A DNA stretch of 40,741 nt from Cenarchaeum sp. SB0675_bin_21 (GCA_009843815.1 VYCS01000021.1:1-40741); one strand, 5' to 3'. Counted from the stretch's first letter, positions 8,889 through 17,668 are shown. Notes: a model not told the origin generated them from the letters alone. Translations and numbers: made by a program.

Positions 8889-9254
8889 ATGATGATACCT
8901 GGAGAGTACTACATATCAGAAGGAACAATACAAGCCAACGAGGGTATGCCGACCAGAACTATACAGGTAGAGAATACTGGAGATAGGCCCATACAAGTAG
9001 GGAGTCACGTACACTTCTTTGAGGCCAATAAGATGCTCAAATTTAACCGTCAAGAGTCATACGGATTTCGTCTGGATATACCTTCAGGAACATCCATACG
9101 GTTTGAACCCGGCGATGCCAAGACAGTACCATTGGTGCAATACGGAGGTAATAAGGTGGTGTATGGTTTTGGAGGATTAGTGAATGGTTCTTTAGAGGAG
9201 AGATATGAGGATGCCAAAAGACTGGCTGTTCAGCGGGGGTATAAGGGGACATGA
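8889..9254 (+). CDS. ureB: Urease beta subunit
   Basis: Structural subunit of urease. The begin block [20 protein letters not shown] corresponds to the usual I-P-G-E-x-x-x-x-x-G-x-I-x-x-N-x-G. The core [20 protein letters not shown] and the end [14 protein letters not shown] match the family. 121 aa. Two adjacent ATGs (8889, 8892) are possible starts. Its stop overlaps the ureC start by 4 bases (ATGA), so the three structural genes are co-translated. Confidence 0.95.
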   Translation: MMIPGEYYISEGTIQANEGMPTRTIQVENTGDRPIQVGSHVHFFEANKMLKFNRQESYGFRLDIPSGTSIRFEPGDAKTVPLVQYGGNKVVYGFGGLVNGSLEERYEDAKRLAVQRGYKGT

Positions 9255-10957
9255 CAAGCAGCATACCTCGTCGACGATACGCATCTTTGTATGGACCTAC
9301 TGTCGGTGATCGTATACGGCTGGCAGATACAAATCTAATTATGAAGATTGAAAAAGATCTTGTACGGTATGGAGATGAGGCCGTCTTTGGTGGAGGCAAA
9401 AGTATACGAGATGGCATGGGACAGTCCAGTGGAGTATCTGATACAGATGCTTTGGATTTGGTGATTACAAATACTATAGTGCTAGACCCGATACTTGGTA
9501 TAGTCAAAGCCGACATTGGTGTAAAGAATGGCCGTATTGTAGGAGTGGGGAATGCTGGAAACCCTGACACCATGAATGATATAGATATGACCATAGGATC
9601 AACTACCGAAGTAATAGCTGGTGAGCACACCATATGCACACCAGGCACAATAGACAGCCATGTCCATTACATATCGCCGCAACAGGTGATAGATGCCATA
9701 TGCTCGGGTATTACCACAATGATTGGTGGAGGTACAGGACCTGCTGATGGAACCAACGCCACAACCTGCACCCCTGGCAGATGGAACCTACATCGCATGA
9801 TGGAATCCGCCGAAGAGTTTCCCGTAAATATGGGATTTCTGTGCAAGGGGAACGATTCACAGATTGATGCCTTGTTGGAGCAAGTAGAGGCAGGTGCTTG
9901 TGGCTTGAAACTGCACGAAGACTGGGGTACCACACCGGCCACAATAGATGCCGCACTCAAAGTGGCAGATAAGACCGATACTCAGGTGGCAATACATACA
10001 GACACATTAAATGAGTGCGGCTATGTGGATGATACCATATCTGCCATTGGTGGCCGTACGATTCATACGTACCACACTGAGGGCGCCGGGGGCGGTCATG
10101 CTCCAGATATAATGAAGATGGCCGGCGAGAGTAACGTATTGCCCTCATCCACAAATCCAACACGGCCATTTACAGTAAACACACTTGCCGAGCACCTAGA
10201 TATGATGATGGTCTGCCACCACCTAAACTCTTCAGTACCTGAAGATGTATCTTTTGCGGAGTCTCGCATACGGCGGGAGACCATTGCTGCAGAGGATATA
10301 CTACATGACATGGGCATCATAAGTATGATGTCATCAGATAGTCAGGCCATGGGTCGTGTAGGTGAGGTCACACTGCGAAACTGGCAGACGGCAGACTGTA
10401 TGAAGATCTCTCAAGGCCGCCTAGCTATGGAGGATGGTGATAACGACAACTTTAGAATCAAAAGGTACCTGGCAAAGATAACAATAAACCCGGCAATTAC
10501 ACATGGCATATCAAAGCATGTGGGCACACTAAAGCCGGGCAGACTTGCAGACATTGTAATGTGGAGTCCCAAATTCTTTGGCGTGAGGCCAAAGATGATA
10601 ATCAAGGGCGGCATGATTGCATACTCTATAATGGGCGATGCAAACGCATCCATACCCACTACCGAACCCATAATGTATCGGCCCATGTGGGGGGCGCTGG
10701 GTACGGCGCGCAACTCGATTGCAGTAACATTCACATCCAAAATTGCACTAGAGAAGGGTCAGGTGTCTGGAAATAGGCAGTTTGTAGCTGTCGAAGACTG
10801 TCGAAACATAACAAAGCAAGACATGATGTATAATGATGCGACCCCGGACATTCAGATAAACCCTGAGACATATGAGGTGCGTGTTGATGGCAGTATAGTG
10901 TCTGATGGGGAACCTGCCAGTGTAGTGTCCATGTCCCGTCTGTATAATCTGTACTAA
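9251..10957 (+). CDS. ureC: Urease alpha subunit (catalytic)
   Basis: Catalytic subunit that hydrolyses urea to ammonia and carbamate at a di-nickel centre. All metal and catalytic residues are in place with a constant +3 shift from Klebsiella numbering: His137 and His139 (DSHVHY), the carbamylated Lys220 and His222 (GLKLHEDW), His249 (IHTDTLNE), the [15 protein letters not shown] segment, the flap His in [14 protein letters not shown], and the Asp in [10 protein letters not shown]. 568 aa is full length. Urea would supply both ammonia for energy metabolism and CO2. It is the last gene of ureABC; the next symporter follows after ~140 bases with its own promoter. Confidence 0.98.
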   Translation: MTSSIPRRRYASLYGPTVGDRIRLADTNLIMKIEKDLVRYGDEAVFGGGKSIRDGMGQSSGVSDTDALDLVITNTIVLDPILGIVKADIGVKNGRIVGVGNAGNPDTMNDIDMTIGSTTEVIAGEHTICTPGTIDSHVHYISPQQVIDAICSGITTMIGGGTGPADGTNATTCTPGRWNLHRMMESAEEFPVNMGFLCKGNDSQIDALLEQVEAGACGLKLHEDWGTTPATIDAALKVADKTDTQVAIHTDTLNECGYVDDTISAIGGRTIHTYHTEGAGGGHAPDIMKMAGESNVLPSSTNPTRPFTVNTLAEHLDMMMVCHHLNSSVPEDVSFAESRIRRETIAAEDILHDMGIISMMSSDSQAMGRVGEVTLRNWQTADCMKISQGRLAMEDGDNDNFRIKRYLAKITINPAITHGISKHVGTLKPGRLADIVMWSPKFFGVRPKMIIKGGMIAYSIMGDANASIPTTEPIMYRPMWGALGTARNSIAVTFTSKIALEKGQVSGNRQFVAVEDCRNITKQDMMYNDATPDIQINPETYEVRVDGSIVSDGEPASVVSMSRLYNLY

Positions 10958-11040
10958 ATACTGTATATTGTGTGAGTTCGTACTTGCGCACTTTTGTCAA
11001 TATTGCCGATATCGACAGAACTACATCGTCAAAAAACAGC

Positions 11041-11049
11041 TATATAAAG
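11041..11049 (+). promoter_or_regulatory. TATA box of the second symporter gene
   Basis: TATATAAAG is the strongest TATA-like sequence between ureC and the symporter start at 11096. It would start RNA near 11070, leaving a ~25-base leader. A weaker AT-rich site (AGTATAACAT, 11070-11079) is closer. The second symporter can thus be transcribed separately from ureABC. Confidence 0.45.
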
Positions 11050-11095
11050 AAAATTATCTGTAAAAGATCTAGTATAACATAACGTAATAGTATGC

Positions 11096-13063
11096 ATGGT
11101 AAATCGCACTATGTTGTGTTTGATGGTTCTAGGTATTGCAGCTGTTATGGGGCCATCATCCGCCTATGCAGCGGGCGCCATTGGTGAAGGATTCGCAATA
11201 GGTGATGTACTTGATGAGTCCTGGGGCTGGTTTATAGTAGTGGGATTGGGTGCTGTATTTGCCATTGTAATTACAATTGAGACCAAGATAGAGGAGAGAT
11301 ATCTGGGTGTCTCGCAAACTTCTGAATGGTTTAACACTGCTGGTCGTGTAATAAAGACAGGTCTTACGGCCGCAGCCATAGTATCCGCCTGGACTTGGGC
11401 GGCAACCCTACTACAATCATCTACAGTAGCGTATCAGTATGGTATCAGCGGACCGTTCTGGTATGCAGCGGGCGCATCCATACAAGTACTATTATTTGGT
11501 ATACTGGCAATAGAGCTGAAGCGCAAAGCGCCAAACGCTCACACATTCTTGGAGATAATTAGAGCCAGATACGGTGAAGCGGCGCACCGGGTCTTTTTGG
11601 TATTTGCATTAATGACAAACATGATAGTCACCGCAATGCTTCTTTTGGGCGGTGCAGCAGTCGTAAACGGCCTGACTGGCATGGACATATCACTGGCGGC
11701 ATTTTTGATACCCATAGGAGTCATGATATACACGTTAGTAGGTGGTCTTAAGGCGACGTTTGTGGCAGACTATATGCATACTATAATTATATTTGTGGTG
11801 ATCTTAACATTTGTAGGTACAGTGTACTTTGTGAGTCCAGTGACCGGGGGTGTTGAAGGCATGTTTGAAAAACTGACCGAAGCTGCTGCCATAAATCCCG
11901 TAGAAGGGAATGCTGCTGGAGCATATCTTACGATGGCCTCACTAGGCGGCCTCATATTTGGTATCATAAATATAGTTGGAAACTTTGGTACTGTCTTTGT
12001 GGACCAGGCCTATTGGCAACGTGCTATAGCGGCGCGACCCCAGTCTACAGTAAAGGGCTTTTTATTGGGTGGTGCTTGCTGGTTTGCTATTCCATTTACA
12101 CTAGCCACCACGATGGGCCTTACTGCAGTAGCCTTGGGCGTTGATCTTACACCCGAGGAGGTACAACTAGGTCTGACTGTCCCCGCAGCCGCATCAGTCC
12201 TGATGGGTGAGGTTGGAGCCGTATTAGTACTGACCATGCTGTTTATGGCAGTTACCTCTGCAGGATCTGCCGAACTGATTGCGGTCTCGTCGTTGGTGAC
12301 GTATGATGTGTATAGGACGTATAAGAATCCGAAGGCATCGGGGCAGAAACTGTTAAAGGTCTCTCGATATACCATAATCGGCTTTGGTATAGGCATGGGT
12401 GGCCTGGCAGTAATACTACTATCGATGGGACTTAGCTTGGGATTCGTCTATCTGGCCATGGGAGTTCTCATAGGCTCGGCGGTCATACCCATAGCATTGA
12501 CGATAACATGGAAGAGGACCAACAAGTATGCGGCTACGGCAGGTGCAATAATTGGCCTGGTTGTGGCACTTATAACTTGGACCGGAGTTGCCGCGGCACA
12601 GTATGGCGAGGTAACCCTTGCTAGCCTGGGAGATAACTACTCAATGCTATTTGGTAATATCGCGGGTATATTGACCGGTGGCGCCATTGCGGGCTTTGGC
12701 AGTCTGGCTACTAGAACCAAGTTCGATTGGGCCGAGATGAAAGAACGTATAAAGCTTGTAGATATATCAGAAGCTGAGATGGAACAGCTAGAAGTGGATG
12801 AGGCCACACTCAAGAAGGCATTCAAATTCAGTCTAAAGGGTGGCGGTCTTATGACTTTGATTCTAATAATAGCGTGGCCCATGCCCCTATTCTTTGCGGA
12901 CTATGTCTTTGATATGGGGTTCTACTCACTATGGGTAGGTATATCCATAGTGTGGGTGAGTGTTGCTACGTTCTTTATAGTGGGTCTGCCCATAATAGAG
13001 GCTAGACACGGTATCGCCAAGGTGGCCCGAGGCCGCAAAGCTACTCCTACAGGAGAAGAGTAA
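11096..13063 (+). CDS. Sodium:solute symporter, probable urea transporter
   Basis: SSS-family transporter, the paralogue of the one at 3630 but without the stress-protein domain. It begins with a signal-like hydrophobic stretch ending in SAYAAGA (residues ~5-28), then about 14 membrane segments. Shared motifs are TSEWFNTAGRVIKTGL, SAWTWAATLLQSS, AIELKRKAPNAHTF and IINIVGNFGTVFVDQ(S/A)YWQRAIAARP. A cytoplasmic loop at about residues 545-585 (FDWAEMKERIKLVD...) precedes two last helices. Its position after ureABC supports urea as substrate, but this is context, not proof. 655 aa. It runs straight into the next gene (TAATG overlap). Confidence 0.9.
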   Translation: MVNRTMLCLMVLGIAAVMGPSSAYAAGAIGEGFAIGDVLDESWGWFIVVGLGAVFAIVITIETKIEERYLGVSQTSEWFNTAGRVIKTGLTAAAIVSAWTWAATLLQSSTVAYQYGISGPFWYAAGASIQVLLFGILAIELKRKAPNAHTFLEIIRARYGEAAHRVFLVFALMTNMIVTAMLLLGGAAVVNGLTGMDISLAAFLIPIGVMIYTLVGGLKATFVADYMHTIIIFVVILTFVGTVYFVSPVTGGVEGMFEKLTEAAAINPVEGNAAGAYLTMASLGGLIFGIINIVGNFGTVFVDQAYWQRAIAARPQSTVKGFLLGGACWFAIPFTLATTMGLTAVALGVDLTPEEVQLGLTVPAAASVLMGEVGAVLVLTMLFMAVTSAGSAELIAVSSLVTYDVYRTYKNPKASGQKLLKVSRYTIIGFGIGMGGLAVILLSMGLSLGFVYLAMGVLIGSAVIPIALTITWKRTNKYAATAGAIIGLVVALITWTGVAAAQYGEVTLASLGDNYSMLFGNIAGILTGGAIAGFGSLATRTKFDWAEMKERIKLVDISEAEMEQLEVDEATLKKAFKFSLKGGGLMTLILIIAWPMPLFFADYVFDMGFYSLWVGISIVWVSVATFFIVGLPIIEARHGIAKVARGRKATPTGEE

Positions 13064-13590
13064 TGGCTCACTGTAGTGGATGCGGCTGTACATTGGGCTG
13101 GAAGAAGTACAAGTTTCAACGCATGTGGCGCATACCAGGGTACTACTGTAAATCTTGTATGATGGAGCTGGGCAAAGAGTTTGACAAGTATGGCCGTTTG
13201 ACCAGCATTGCCTCACCCTGTCACATGTGTGGTGTCGAATACTACTTTTTAAAGTCTGGCAAGGGAGAAGGCAAGCACCACAAGTACTGTGTGATATGTA
13301 ATGAGGCAATTAAGAATGGAGTTATACCAAAGAAAGCAAAGAAGTCGGGACCTCGCCCCCCTCCAAAACAGTTACCACTCACAATGATGATATTTGCAGG
13401 ATTGGGGGGACTGATGATGGTCATGGGACTGATATTCACAATGATGTCCACCGGCGAAGATGCAAACGTTCTAAACATTGTATTTGGTGCTGCCACCACC
13501 GCCATGGGATTTGTATTGGTCCGCCGGACACTCAAGTCCAGAAGTCTGCTGTTGGGTGCAAAGAGACCTTCCCCACCTGACATGTCGTAA
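13063..13590 (+). CDS. Zinc-ribbon protein with two C-terminal membrane helices
   Basis: Function unknown. The N-terminal ~85 residues carry CxxC pairs typical of zinc ribbons: CSGCGCTLG, YYCKSCMM, SPCHMCGVEYYF and KYCVICNEA. A basic, proline-rich linker follows, then two hydrophobic segments (about residues 103-127 and 136-155). The ATG overlaps the stop of the symporter by one base (TAATG), so the two are translated together; a role as partner or regulator of the transporter is inference. The zinc ribbons resemble those of the gene at 19982. Confidence 0.7.
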   Translation: MAHCSGCGCTLGWKKYKFQRMWRIPGYYCKSCMMELGKEFDKYGRLTSIASPCHMCGVEYYFLKSGKGEGKHHKYCVICNEAIKNGVIPKKAKKSGPRPPPKQLPLTMMIFAGLGGLMMVMGLIFTMMSTGEDANVLNIVFGAATTAMGFVLVRRTLKSRSLLLGAKRPSPPDMS

Positions 13591-13628
13591 AAAGACTGGA
13601 GTTACAACCATACAAGACGAAAAGTAGA

Positions 13629-13680
13629 CTGGGTTGACAGACTATCTTGGAAAGTGTAGATAGCTTTGCGGGAGGAACCT
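13629..13680 (+). repeat. Solitary right end of a TnpB element
   Basis: This segment matches the right end of the element at 18291-19904. Both share ACTGG..TGACAGACTATC (with two substitutions), and both finish with CTTTGCGGGAGGAACC (the last 16 bases here). About eight bases in between are missing here relative to the full copy. No tnpB reading frame and no left end lie upstream, because the zinc-ribbon gene ends at 13590. It is either the scar of a deleted element or a free-standing guide-RNA scaffold. The rest of 13591-13795 shows nothing I can assign. Confidence 0.7.
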
Positions 13681-13795
13681 TAAGTTCAATCTAAGTATAA
13701 CTGAAACAAAACCTTACATGATCCAGCGTAAAACTGGGGTGGCACATTGCCAAAGGATACATGCCCAAATGGGTCTTCTCTAAACTAATAGAACT

Positions 13796-14170
13796 CTAAG
13801 CCTTGGTATAGTCGTGGTAGAGCACCTCGTTGAGCACCTTGTCGATTATCTGCTGCTGCCCACCATCATTACCAAAGGTGACCAGAAGGATATTTCCACT
13901 CTTAAGGGGTACTGTAATCCTGCGTACCTTTTCATAGACCGCAAGTGTATAGATGCCCGCACCTATCTTGTCATAATGGTCCATGCGGGATTTCCAAGCG
14001 GTTACCGAATGCTTTAACGTCTTTTTAGTATCTGCGAGTCCAAGGTGTATTGCTAGTCCTGGCCTTGCTTTGTGGGCGATAAGGTCGCCCTCCATGTCTG
14101 CGACTGCAACGAATCTAATATTGCTGTCCAAACCTAGTACACGATCAAGCCTGTCATCATAACTGTTCAT
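13796..14170 (-). CDS. Conserved archaeal protein, DUF6659/profilin-like fold
   Basis: Function unknown. The layout resembles small Thaumarchaeota proteins of ~120 residues with a Roadblock- or profilin-like pattern: a first block NIRFVAVADMEGDLIAHKARPG, a helix-rich middle, then the YDKIGAGIYTLAVYEKVRRI strand pair and a late LLVTFGNDGGQQQIIDKVLN. The same layout occurs in the gene at 37883 (RFVGVLGERGELLAYSRR ... KSLGKVKFVWEERDGVQIIY). 124 aa, starting at the ATG at 14170. The family name is from memory and not certain. Confidence 0.65.
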   Translation of the reverse strand: MNSYDDRLDRVLGLDSNIRFVAVADMEGDLIAHKARPGLAIHLGLADTKKTLKHSVTAWKSRMDHYDKIGAGIYTLAVYEKVRRITVPLKSGNILLVTFGNDGGQQQIIDKVLNEVLYHDYTKA

Positions 14171-14368
14171 GGTGATGTGTTATTTTGAGTCCTCAAAAAG
14201 GTTTCTATCATACATGCTGTGGTATATGATCAGTTACACTTCCATCTGTTGATAATGGCAAGTCCATCTTGAAGGATGCCGCGTCCAGACTTAAAATATC
14301 TACACACAGTATATAGACAACACCGCCTAATGGAATAATTTTTAGAGCAGTAGATTTGTAATTATTGT

Positions 14369-14995
14369 ATGAATACAGGCAAGGCCCGTAGCGTACTAAA
14401 TGTAAAAGAGGGATCAACTCCAACGCAGATAAAAGCAGCATATCGAAAACTTGTCTTGGAATATCATCCCGACAAAAAAGGCGGGGACGAAAAACAGTTT
14501 CAACTCATCACTGAAGCATACCATACATTAACAGACAGTGAACATGTAGATGAAGAACCAAAGACACAAAACGTGAATAGGGCTCAATGGGGTGCTGGAC
14601 CCACAGATCATATACCAGAAGAGGATTGGAGTAAATACACCAAAGAGTTTGAGGAAGATGAGGCATGGTGGAAGGCATATGAGACCCGTTTCTGGGAGGA
14701 GTATGAGGGCAGAAACAATGGCGGTGGTAAGTCCGACAATGCCCGGGAACCTGATGCGCAACCCCGCCTGCGAGTTAATGTGGATCAGAGTTTGTGTATA
14801 GGGTGTTGTAGTTGCGAGACGATAGCACCCAATGTATTTGAGATAAATCGTAACGCTAGATCCAACCCAAAGTCTACTGTAAAGAATGAAGCCGGTGCAG
14901 GAGTGAATCGTATCATGAATGCTGCCGAGACATGCCCCACTAAAGCCATATTGGTAGACAATATGGATACTGGCGAGAGATTGTATCCGTTTTAG
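14369..14995 (+). CDS. DnaJ-ferredoxin fusion protein
   Basis: The first ~60 residues form a J-domain with the HPD tripeptide at residues 33-35 (LEYHPDKKGGDEKQF), which stimulates Hsp70 ATPase activity. After an acidic, tryptophan-rich linker comes a single [4Fe-4S] ferredoxin domain: Cys146, Cys149 and Cys152 (CIGCCSC) and Cys189 (ETCPTKAI). This fusion is known in Thaumarchaeota, where it was proposed to have come from the plant/cyanobacterial DnaJ-Fer line by transfer. A likely role is a redox-dependent co-chaperone, but that is inference. A TATA-like AATAATTTTTAG at 14333-14344 lies ~29 bases before the ATG. It overlaps the convergent HIT gene by 4 bases. Confidence 0.93.
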   Translation: MNTGKARSVLNVKEGSTPTQIKAAYRKLVLEYHPDKKGGDEKQFQLITEAYHTLTDSEHVDEEPKTQNVNRAQWGAGPTDHIPEEDWSKYTKEFEEDEAWWKAYETRFWEEYEGRNNGGGKSDNAREPDAQPRLRVNVDQSLCIGCCSCETIAPNVFEINRNARSNPKSTVKNEAGAGVNRIMNAAETCPTKAILVDNMDTGERLYPF

Positions 14996-15396
14996 TCTCG
15001 CAGTCTCTCAAATATTCTGGCGGTATCTTTCTCAGATGATGTAGTCTTCTTAAACATACCATGAATTGGCCCGGCACCATCATTCCCATATCTGGGCACT
15101 AAATGTACGTGGACATGGGGTATCTCTTGACCTGCATATGGTCCGTTATGTATGGCCAACAACGTGGACCCTGATAGGGCATCAGTTCTGGATATCAACT
15201 TTGCTGCTAGCTCAAACACATCCGATACTTCTGCAGTGACCATATCTTGTAATCTTTTACGGTGCTTTTTTGGTATGATTATAAGATGGCCCCGAGTTAA
15301 CGGGAAGGCATCCATGAAAGCTAGGGCGTTATCATTCTCGGATATCTTCTTTGATGGTACCTCTCCAGATACAATACGACAAAATATACAACTCAT
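14992..15396 (-). CDS. HIT-family nucleotide hydrolase/transferase
   Basis: Histidine-triad protein acting on nucleotide phosphoramidates or dinucleoside phosphates. It starts with the zinc-site-like CIFCRIVSGEVPSKKISEND, then FMDAFPLTRGHLIIIPKKHR, and has the active-site triad HVHVHLVPRYG. 134 aa is normal for the Hint branch. It is the last gene of a three-gene operon (C2H2 protein, small membrane protein, HIT): its ATG overlaps the stop of the membrane gene by 4 bases. Confidence 0.93.
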   Translation of the reverse strand: MSCIFCRIVSGEVPSKKISENDNALAFMDAFPLTRGHLIIIPKKHRKRLQDMVTAEVSDVFELAAKLISRTDALSGSTLLAIHNGPYAGQEIPHVHVHLVPRYGNDGAGPIHGMFKKTTSSEKDTARIFERLRD

Positions 15397-15674
15397 GGCT
15401 CAACTATTACTGCCCATGCCAGGCCCTCGCCGTATTTTATGGTCACAGTGTCACCCGCATCATATGTGCAGTTCTCGATATGTTTTGGTATCTCATCAGA
15501 GGTGTCCGCAACACATACGCCATTATTGTTTGATAGTATTGTAACATTCTCATATACGTCCTCACGAATGAGATTCCAGAAAGGAAATACTACCGTGGAT
15601 ATTATAATTCCGGCCAGAGCTAGAATCCCTACAAAGATGAGTGTATACTTTCGGCCAAATGTCATCTCGCCCAT
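15393..15674 (-). CDS. Small single-helix membrane protein
   Basis: Unrecognised. One hydrophobic segment at about residues 10-31 (YTLIFVGILALAGIIISTVV) is followed by a ~60-residue outside part that has two cysteines (VCVADTSDE, ENCTYDAGD) that could form a disulfide, and ends in a beta-like GDTVTIKYGEGLAWAVIVEP. It lies between a zinc-finger gene (1-base overlap) and the HIT gene (4-base overlap), so all three are one transcript. 93 aa. Confidence 0.65.
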   Translation of the reverse strand: MGEMTFGRKYTLIFVGILALAGIIISTVVFPFWNLIREDVYENVTILSNNNGVCVADTSDEIPKHIENCTYDAGDTVTIKYGEGLAWAVIVEP

Positions 15675-15835
15675 TACCAGACACTACCGCCTACATCACC
15701 AGGGTCCATCTTCTTTTCTGGCACATTACCGTGAGCTTTTTTAAGATGACGTTGTAGTCTTTCTGTAGTATGCAACTCTACACCACATTCAGGGCATTTA
15801 GTACCCTTATTCTTCTTCTTACCAAAGAGTCCCAT
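15674..15835 (-). CDS. Small C2H2 zinc-finger protein (53 aa)
   Basis: Short protein whose core is one classic C2H2 finger: CPECGVELHTTERLQRHLKKAH (Cys-x2-Cys-x12-His-x4-His), preceded by a basic MGLFGKKKNKGTK leader and followed by a 17-residue acidic/basic tail. It could bind DNA, RNA or protein. The ATG at 15835 is ~27 bases downstream of a TATA sequence at 15858-15866 that also serves the opposite gene. The stop TAA shares its last base with the next ATG. First gene of the operon with the membrane protein and HIT. Confidence 0.8.
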   Translation of the reverse strand: MGLFGKKKNKGTKCPECGVELHTTERLQRHLKKAHGNVPEKKMDPGDVGGSVW

Positions 15836-15857
15836 GGGTATTATCAATATGCCTATG

Positions 15858-15866
15858 TATTATAAA
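15858..15866. promoter_or_regulatory. Shared TATA region of two divergent genes
   Basis: GTATTATAAAG (15857-15867) is TATA-like on both strands. On the plus strand it lies ~27 bases before the TTG start at 15890. On the minus strand TTTATAATAC lies ~27 bases before the ATG at 15835. With only 54 bases between the two starts, one core element probably drives both leaderless transcripts. Confidence 0.6.
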
Positions 15867-15889
15867 GGGTTCTTATTGCATCCATGTAG

Positions 15890-17044
15890 TTGAAGAGTAT
15901 CAAAAACGTTACAGTGCTAGGATCCGGAGTCATGGGTCATGGAATAGCCCAGATATCTGCAACAGCAGGCTACAATGTCAAACTGCGAGACATAAAAGAA
16001 GAGTTTCTAGACAATGCCATGGCGAAGATACGCTGGAGTCTGAGTAAAATGGTAAAAAAGAACAAGATAACTGTGCAAGAAGAGTCCTCCATACTATCAC
16101 GTATTGTACCGGTTGTGGAGATAAACCAAGCACTTGATAACTCTGATTTGATTATAGAGGTCGTCCCTGAAAATATGGACCTAAAACGTAAGGTGTATGC
16201 CGAGTTGGATGATATCGCTGCTCCAGACACAATATTTGCCTCTAATACCAGCACATTACCGATAACAGAGATTGCCAAGACTACAAACCGCAAAGACATG
16301 GTTATAGGAGTACACTTCTTTAACCCGCCCCAACTGATGAAACTAGTGGAAGTCATACCTGGCACTGGTACATCATCTAGTATAACAGAGACAATGGAGA
16401 ATTTTGTTAAAACTTTAGGGAAGACTCCTGTTATATGTCGTAAAGACGTACCGGGCTTTATCATAAATCGGTTGTTCATACCAATGGTTCATGAGGCTTT
16501 ATACACGATGGATAGGCAGAATATCTCCAAAGAGGCGATAGACTCATCTGTAAGGTTCGATATGGGCTTTCCCATGGGAATATTTGAGCTGGCGGACTTT
16601 ACAGGGCTAGACGTAATCCATAAGGCCAGCAATGAGATGTTTGCCCGAGATAAAAAAGTCCTACGACAACACCCTACAATACAACAACTATTCGAGGAGA
16701 ATCGATTGGGCCAGAAGAGTGGGGAGGGGTTCTACAAGTATTCAGATACAAAGTATGAGAGGGTCGAGCTATCTGCAGAATTGGCCAAAGAGTGTAATCC
16801 CATAGATATGATATCTAACATAACAAATAATGCTGCATGGTTAATTACAAACAAAGTTAGCAATATTGCCGAGATAGACAAAGCTGCCGCTCTGGGACTG
16901 GGTCTTAAAAGGCCACTTTTTGATACTGCCGCAGAGGTGGGCATACAGAGAATAATAGATTCGTTGGATGATCTGGCAAAGCAACACGGCCCGTTCTATG
17001 AACCAGATCCATTCTTACGATCCCTTGTCGAGAATACCAAATAA
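15890..17044 (+). CDS. 3-hydroxyacyl-CoA dehydrogenase
   Basis: NAD-dependent oxidation of 3-hydroxyacyl-CoA to 3-ketoacyl-CoA. The N-terminal Rossmann motif is GSGVMGHGIAQISATAGYNV, followed by ENMDLKRKVYAELD, FASNTSTLPITEIA and VIGVHFFNPPQLMKLVEVI, where the catalytic His and its Asn-Pro partner lie. The helical C-terminal domain has the GFIINRLFIPMVHEALY pattern and a second half-repeat. In Thaumarchaeota such an enzyme acts in the 3-hydroxypropionate/4-hydroxybutyrate cycle on 3-hydroxybutyryl-CoA; the role here is inferred from that. 384 aa, TTG start supported by the TATA box ~27 bases upstream. The 3' end overlaps the opposite gene by 30 bases. Confidence 0.9.
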   Translation: MKSIKNVTVLGSGVMGHGIAQISATAGYNVKLRDIKEEFLDNAMAKIRWSLSKMVKKNKITVQEESSILSRIVPVVEINQALDNSDLIIEVVPENMDLKRKVYAELDDIAAPDTIFASNTSTLPITEIAKTTNRKDMVIGVHFFNPPQLMKLVEVIPGTGTSSSITETMENFVKTLGKTPVICRKDVPGFIINRLFIPMVHEALYTMDRQNISKEAIDSSVRFDMGFPMGIFELADFTGLDVIHKASNEMFARDKKVLRQHPTIQQLFEENRLGQKSGEGFYKYSDTKYERVELSAELAKECNPIDMISNITNNAAWLITNKVSNIAEIDKAAALGLGLKRPLFDTAAEVGIQRIIDSLDDLAKQHGPFYEPDPFLRSLVENTK

Positions 17045-17668
17045 AGTATCAATGGATTCTGATGGCGAGTCGGCACCAACAATTAAAACATGTTTACGGT
17101 GATCTAAATATTCATCAGCATACTTTTCTGCCATGCCCCCACTACTTCGGATTGCCACCATGGGCTTGTTGTGCATGTAGGCAGCACACATCTCAGATAA
17201 TGTTCCCACGCCCCCTCCAACTATGATTATGCCATCTGCTGCATATGCGTTTACAAAGTCACGCATCAACCCAAGACCTGTAGGTATTACGATATCACAA
17301 AACTCATTGGCAGCATCAGCATCTTTTGGCGGTATTATCCCCACTACGGTACCACCTGCGTCCTTTGCTCCCGATGATGCTGCCCTCATGACTCCGCCCA
17401 TACCACCAGTTAAAAGTATAGCCCCCCTCTCTGCTACAAGATGCCCCACATCATAAGCTATCTTTCTGTGTAGTGGCAGGCAGCCGTTATCATTATGACC
17501 AATTACCAATATCTGAGTCTTTTTCACATATTTGTGGTGCAATTTAGCACTAATAGGGATTCCTATGGCTGGTCTCTCCCGTAAAGACAGGCTATACCAT
17601 AAAATCAGTTCATACTTAACATGTAGTGTGCTGATGGTGACCGGCGTGGGCAACTCGCTGCGCAGCAT
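17015..17668 (-). CDS. TIGR00725/LOG-like Rossmann-fold protein
   Basis: Related to the putative lysine-decarboxylase/LOG and molybdenum-cofactor-carrier fold, which binds nucleotides or nucleotide-linked cofactors. Markers are ILVIGHNDNGCLP, the GAILLTGGMGGVMRAASSGA loop (the G-G-x-x-G-x-M of the superfamily), GGTVVGIIPPKDA and the late IIVGGGVGTLSEMCAAY, which matches P-G-G-x-G-T-x-x-E of LOG except that the Pro is replaced by Val. A ~50-residue N-terminal extension (VKYELILWYSLSLRERPAIG) precedes the domain; an internal start cannot be excluded. The substrate is unknown. It overlaps the dehydrogenase gene tail to tail by 30 bases. Confidence 0.8.
   Translation of the reverse strand: MLRSELPTPVTISTLHVKYELILWYSLSLRERPAIGIPISAKLHHKYVKKTQILVIGHNDNGCLPLHRKIAYDVGHLVAERGAILLTGGMGGVMRAASSGAKDAGGTVVGIIPPKDADAANEFCDIVIPTGLGLMRDFVNAYAADGIIIVGGGVGTLSEMCAAYMHNKPMVAIRSSGGMAEKYADEYLDHRKHVLIVGADSPSESIDTLFGILDKGS

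Noticed and set aside
9043-9648. Long minus-strand open frame across ureB-ureC
   Set aside because: The plus-strand urease genes are certain, and this frame has no domain.
14208-14441. Minus-strand frame before the DnaJ-ferredoxin gene, with a protein-like second half (LDAASFKMDLPLSTDGSVTD)
   Set aside because: The upper half overlaps the DnaJ start, no start codon fits a TATA box, and the plausible part is under 40 codons.
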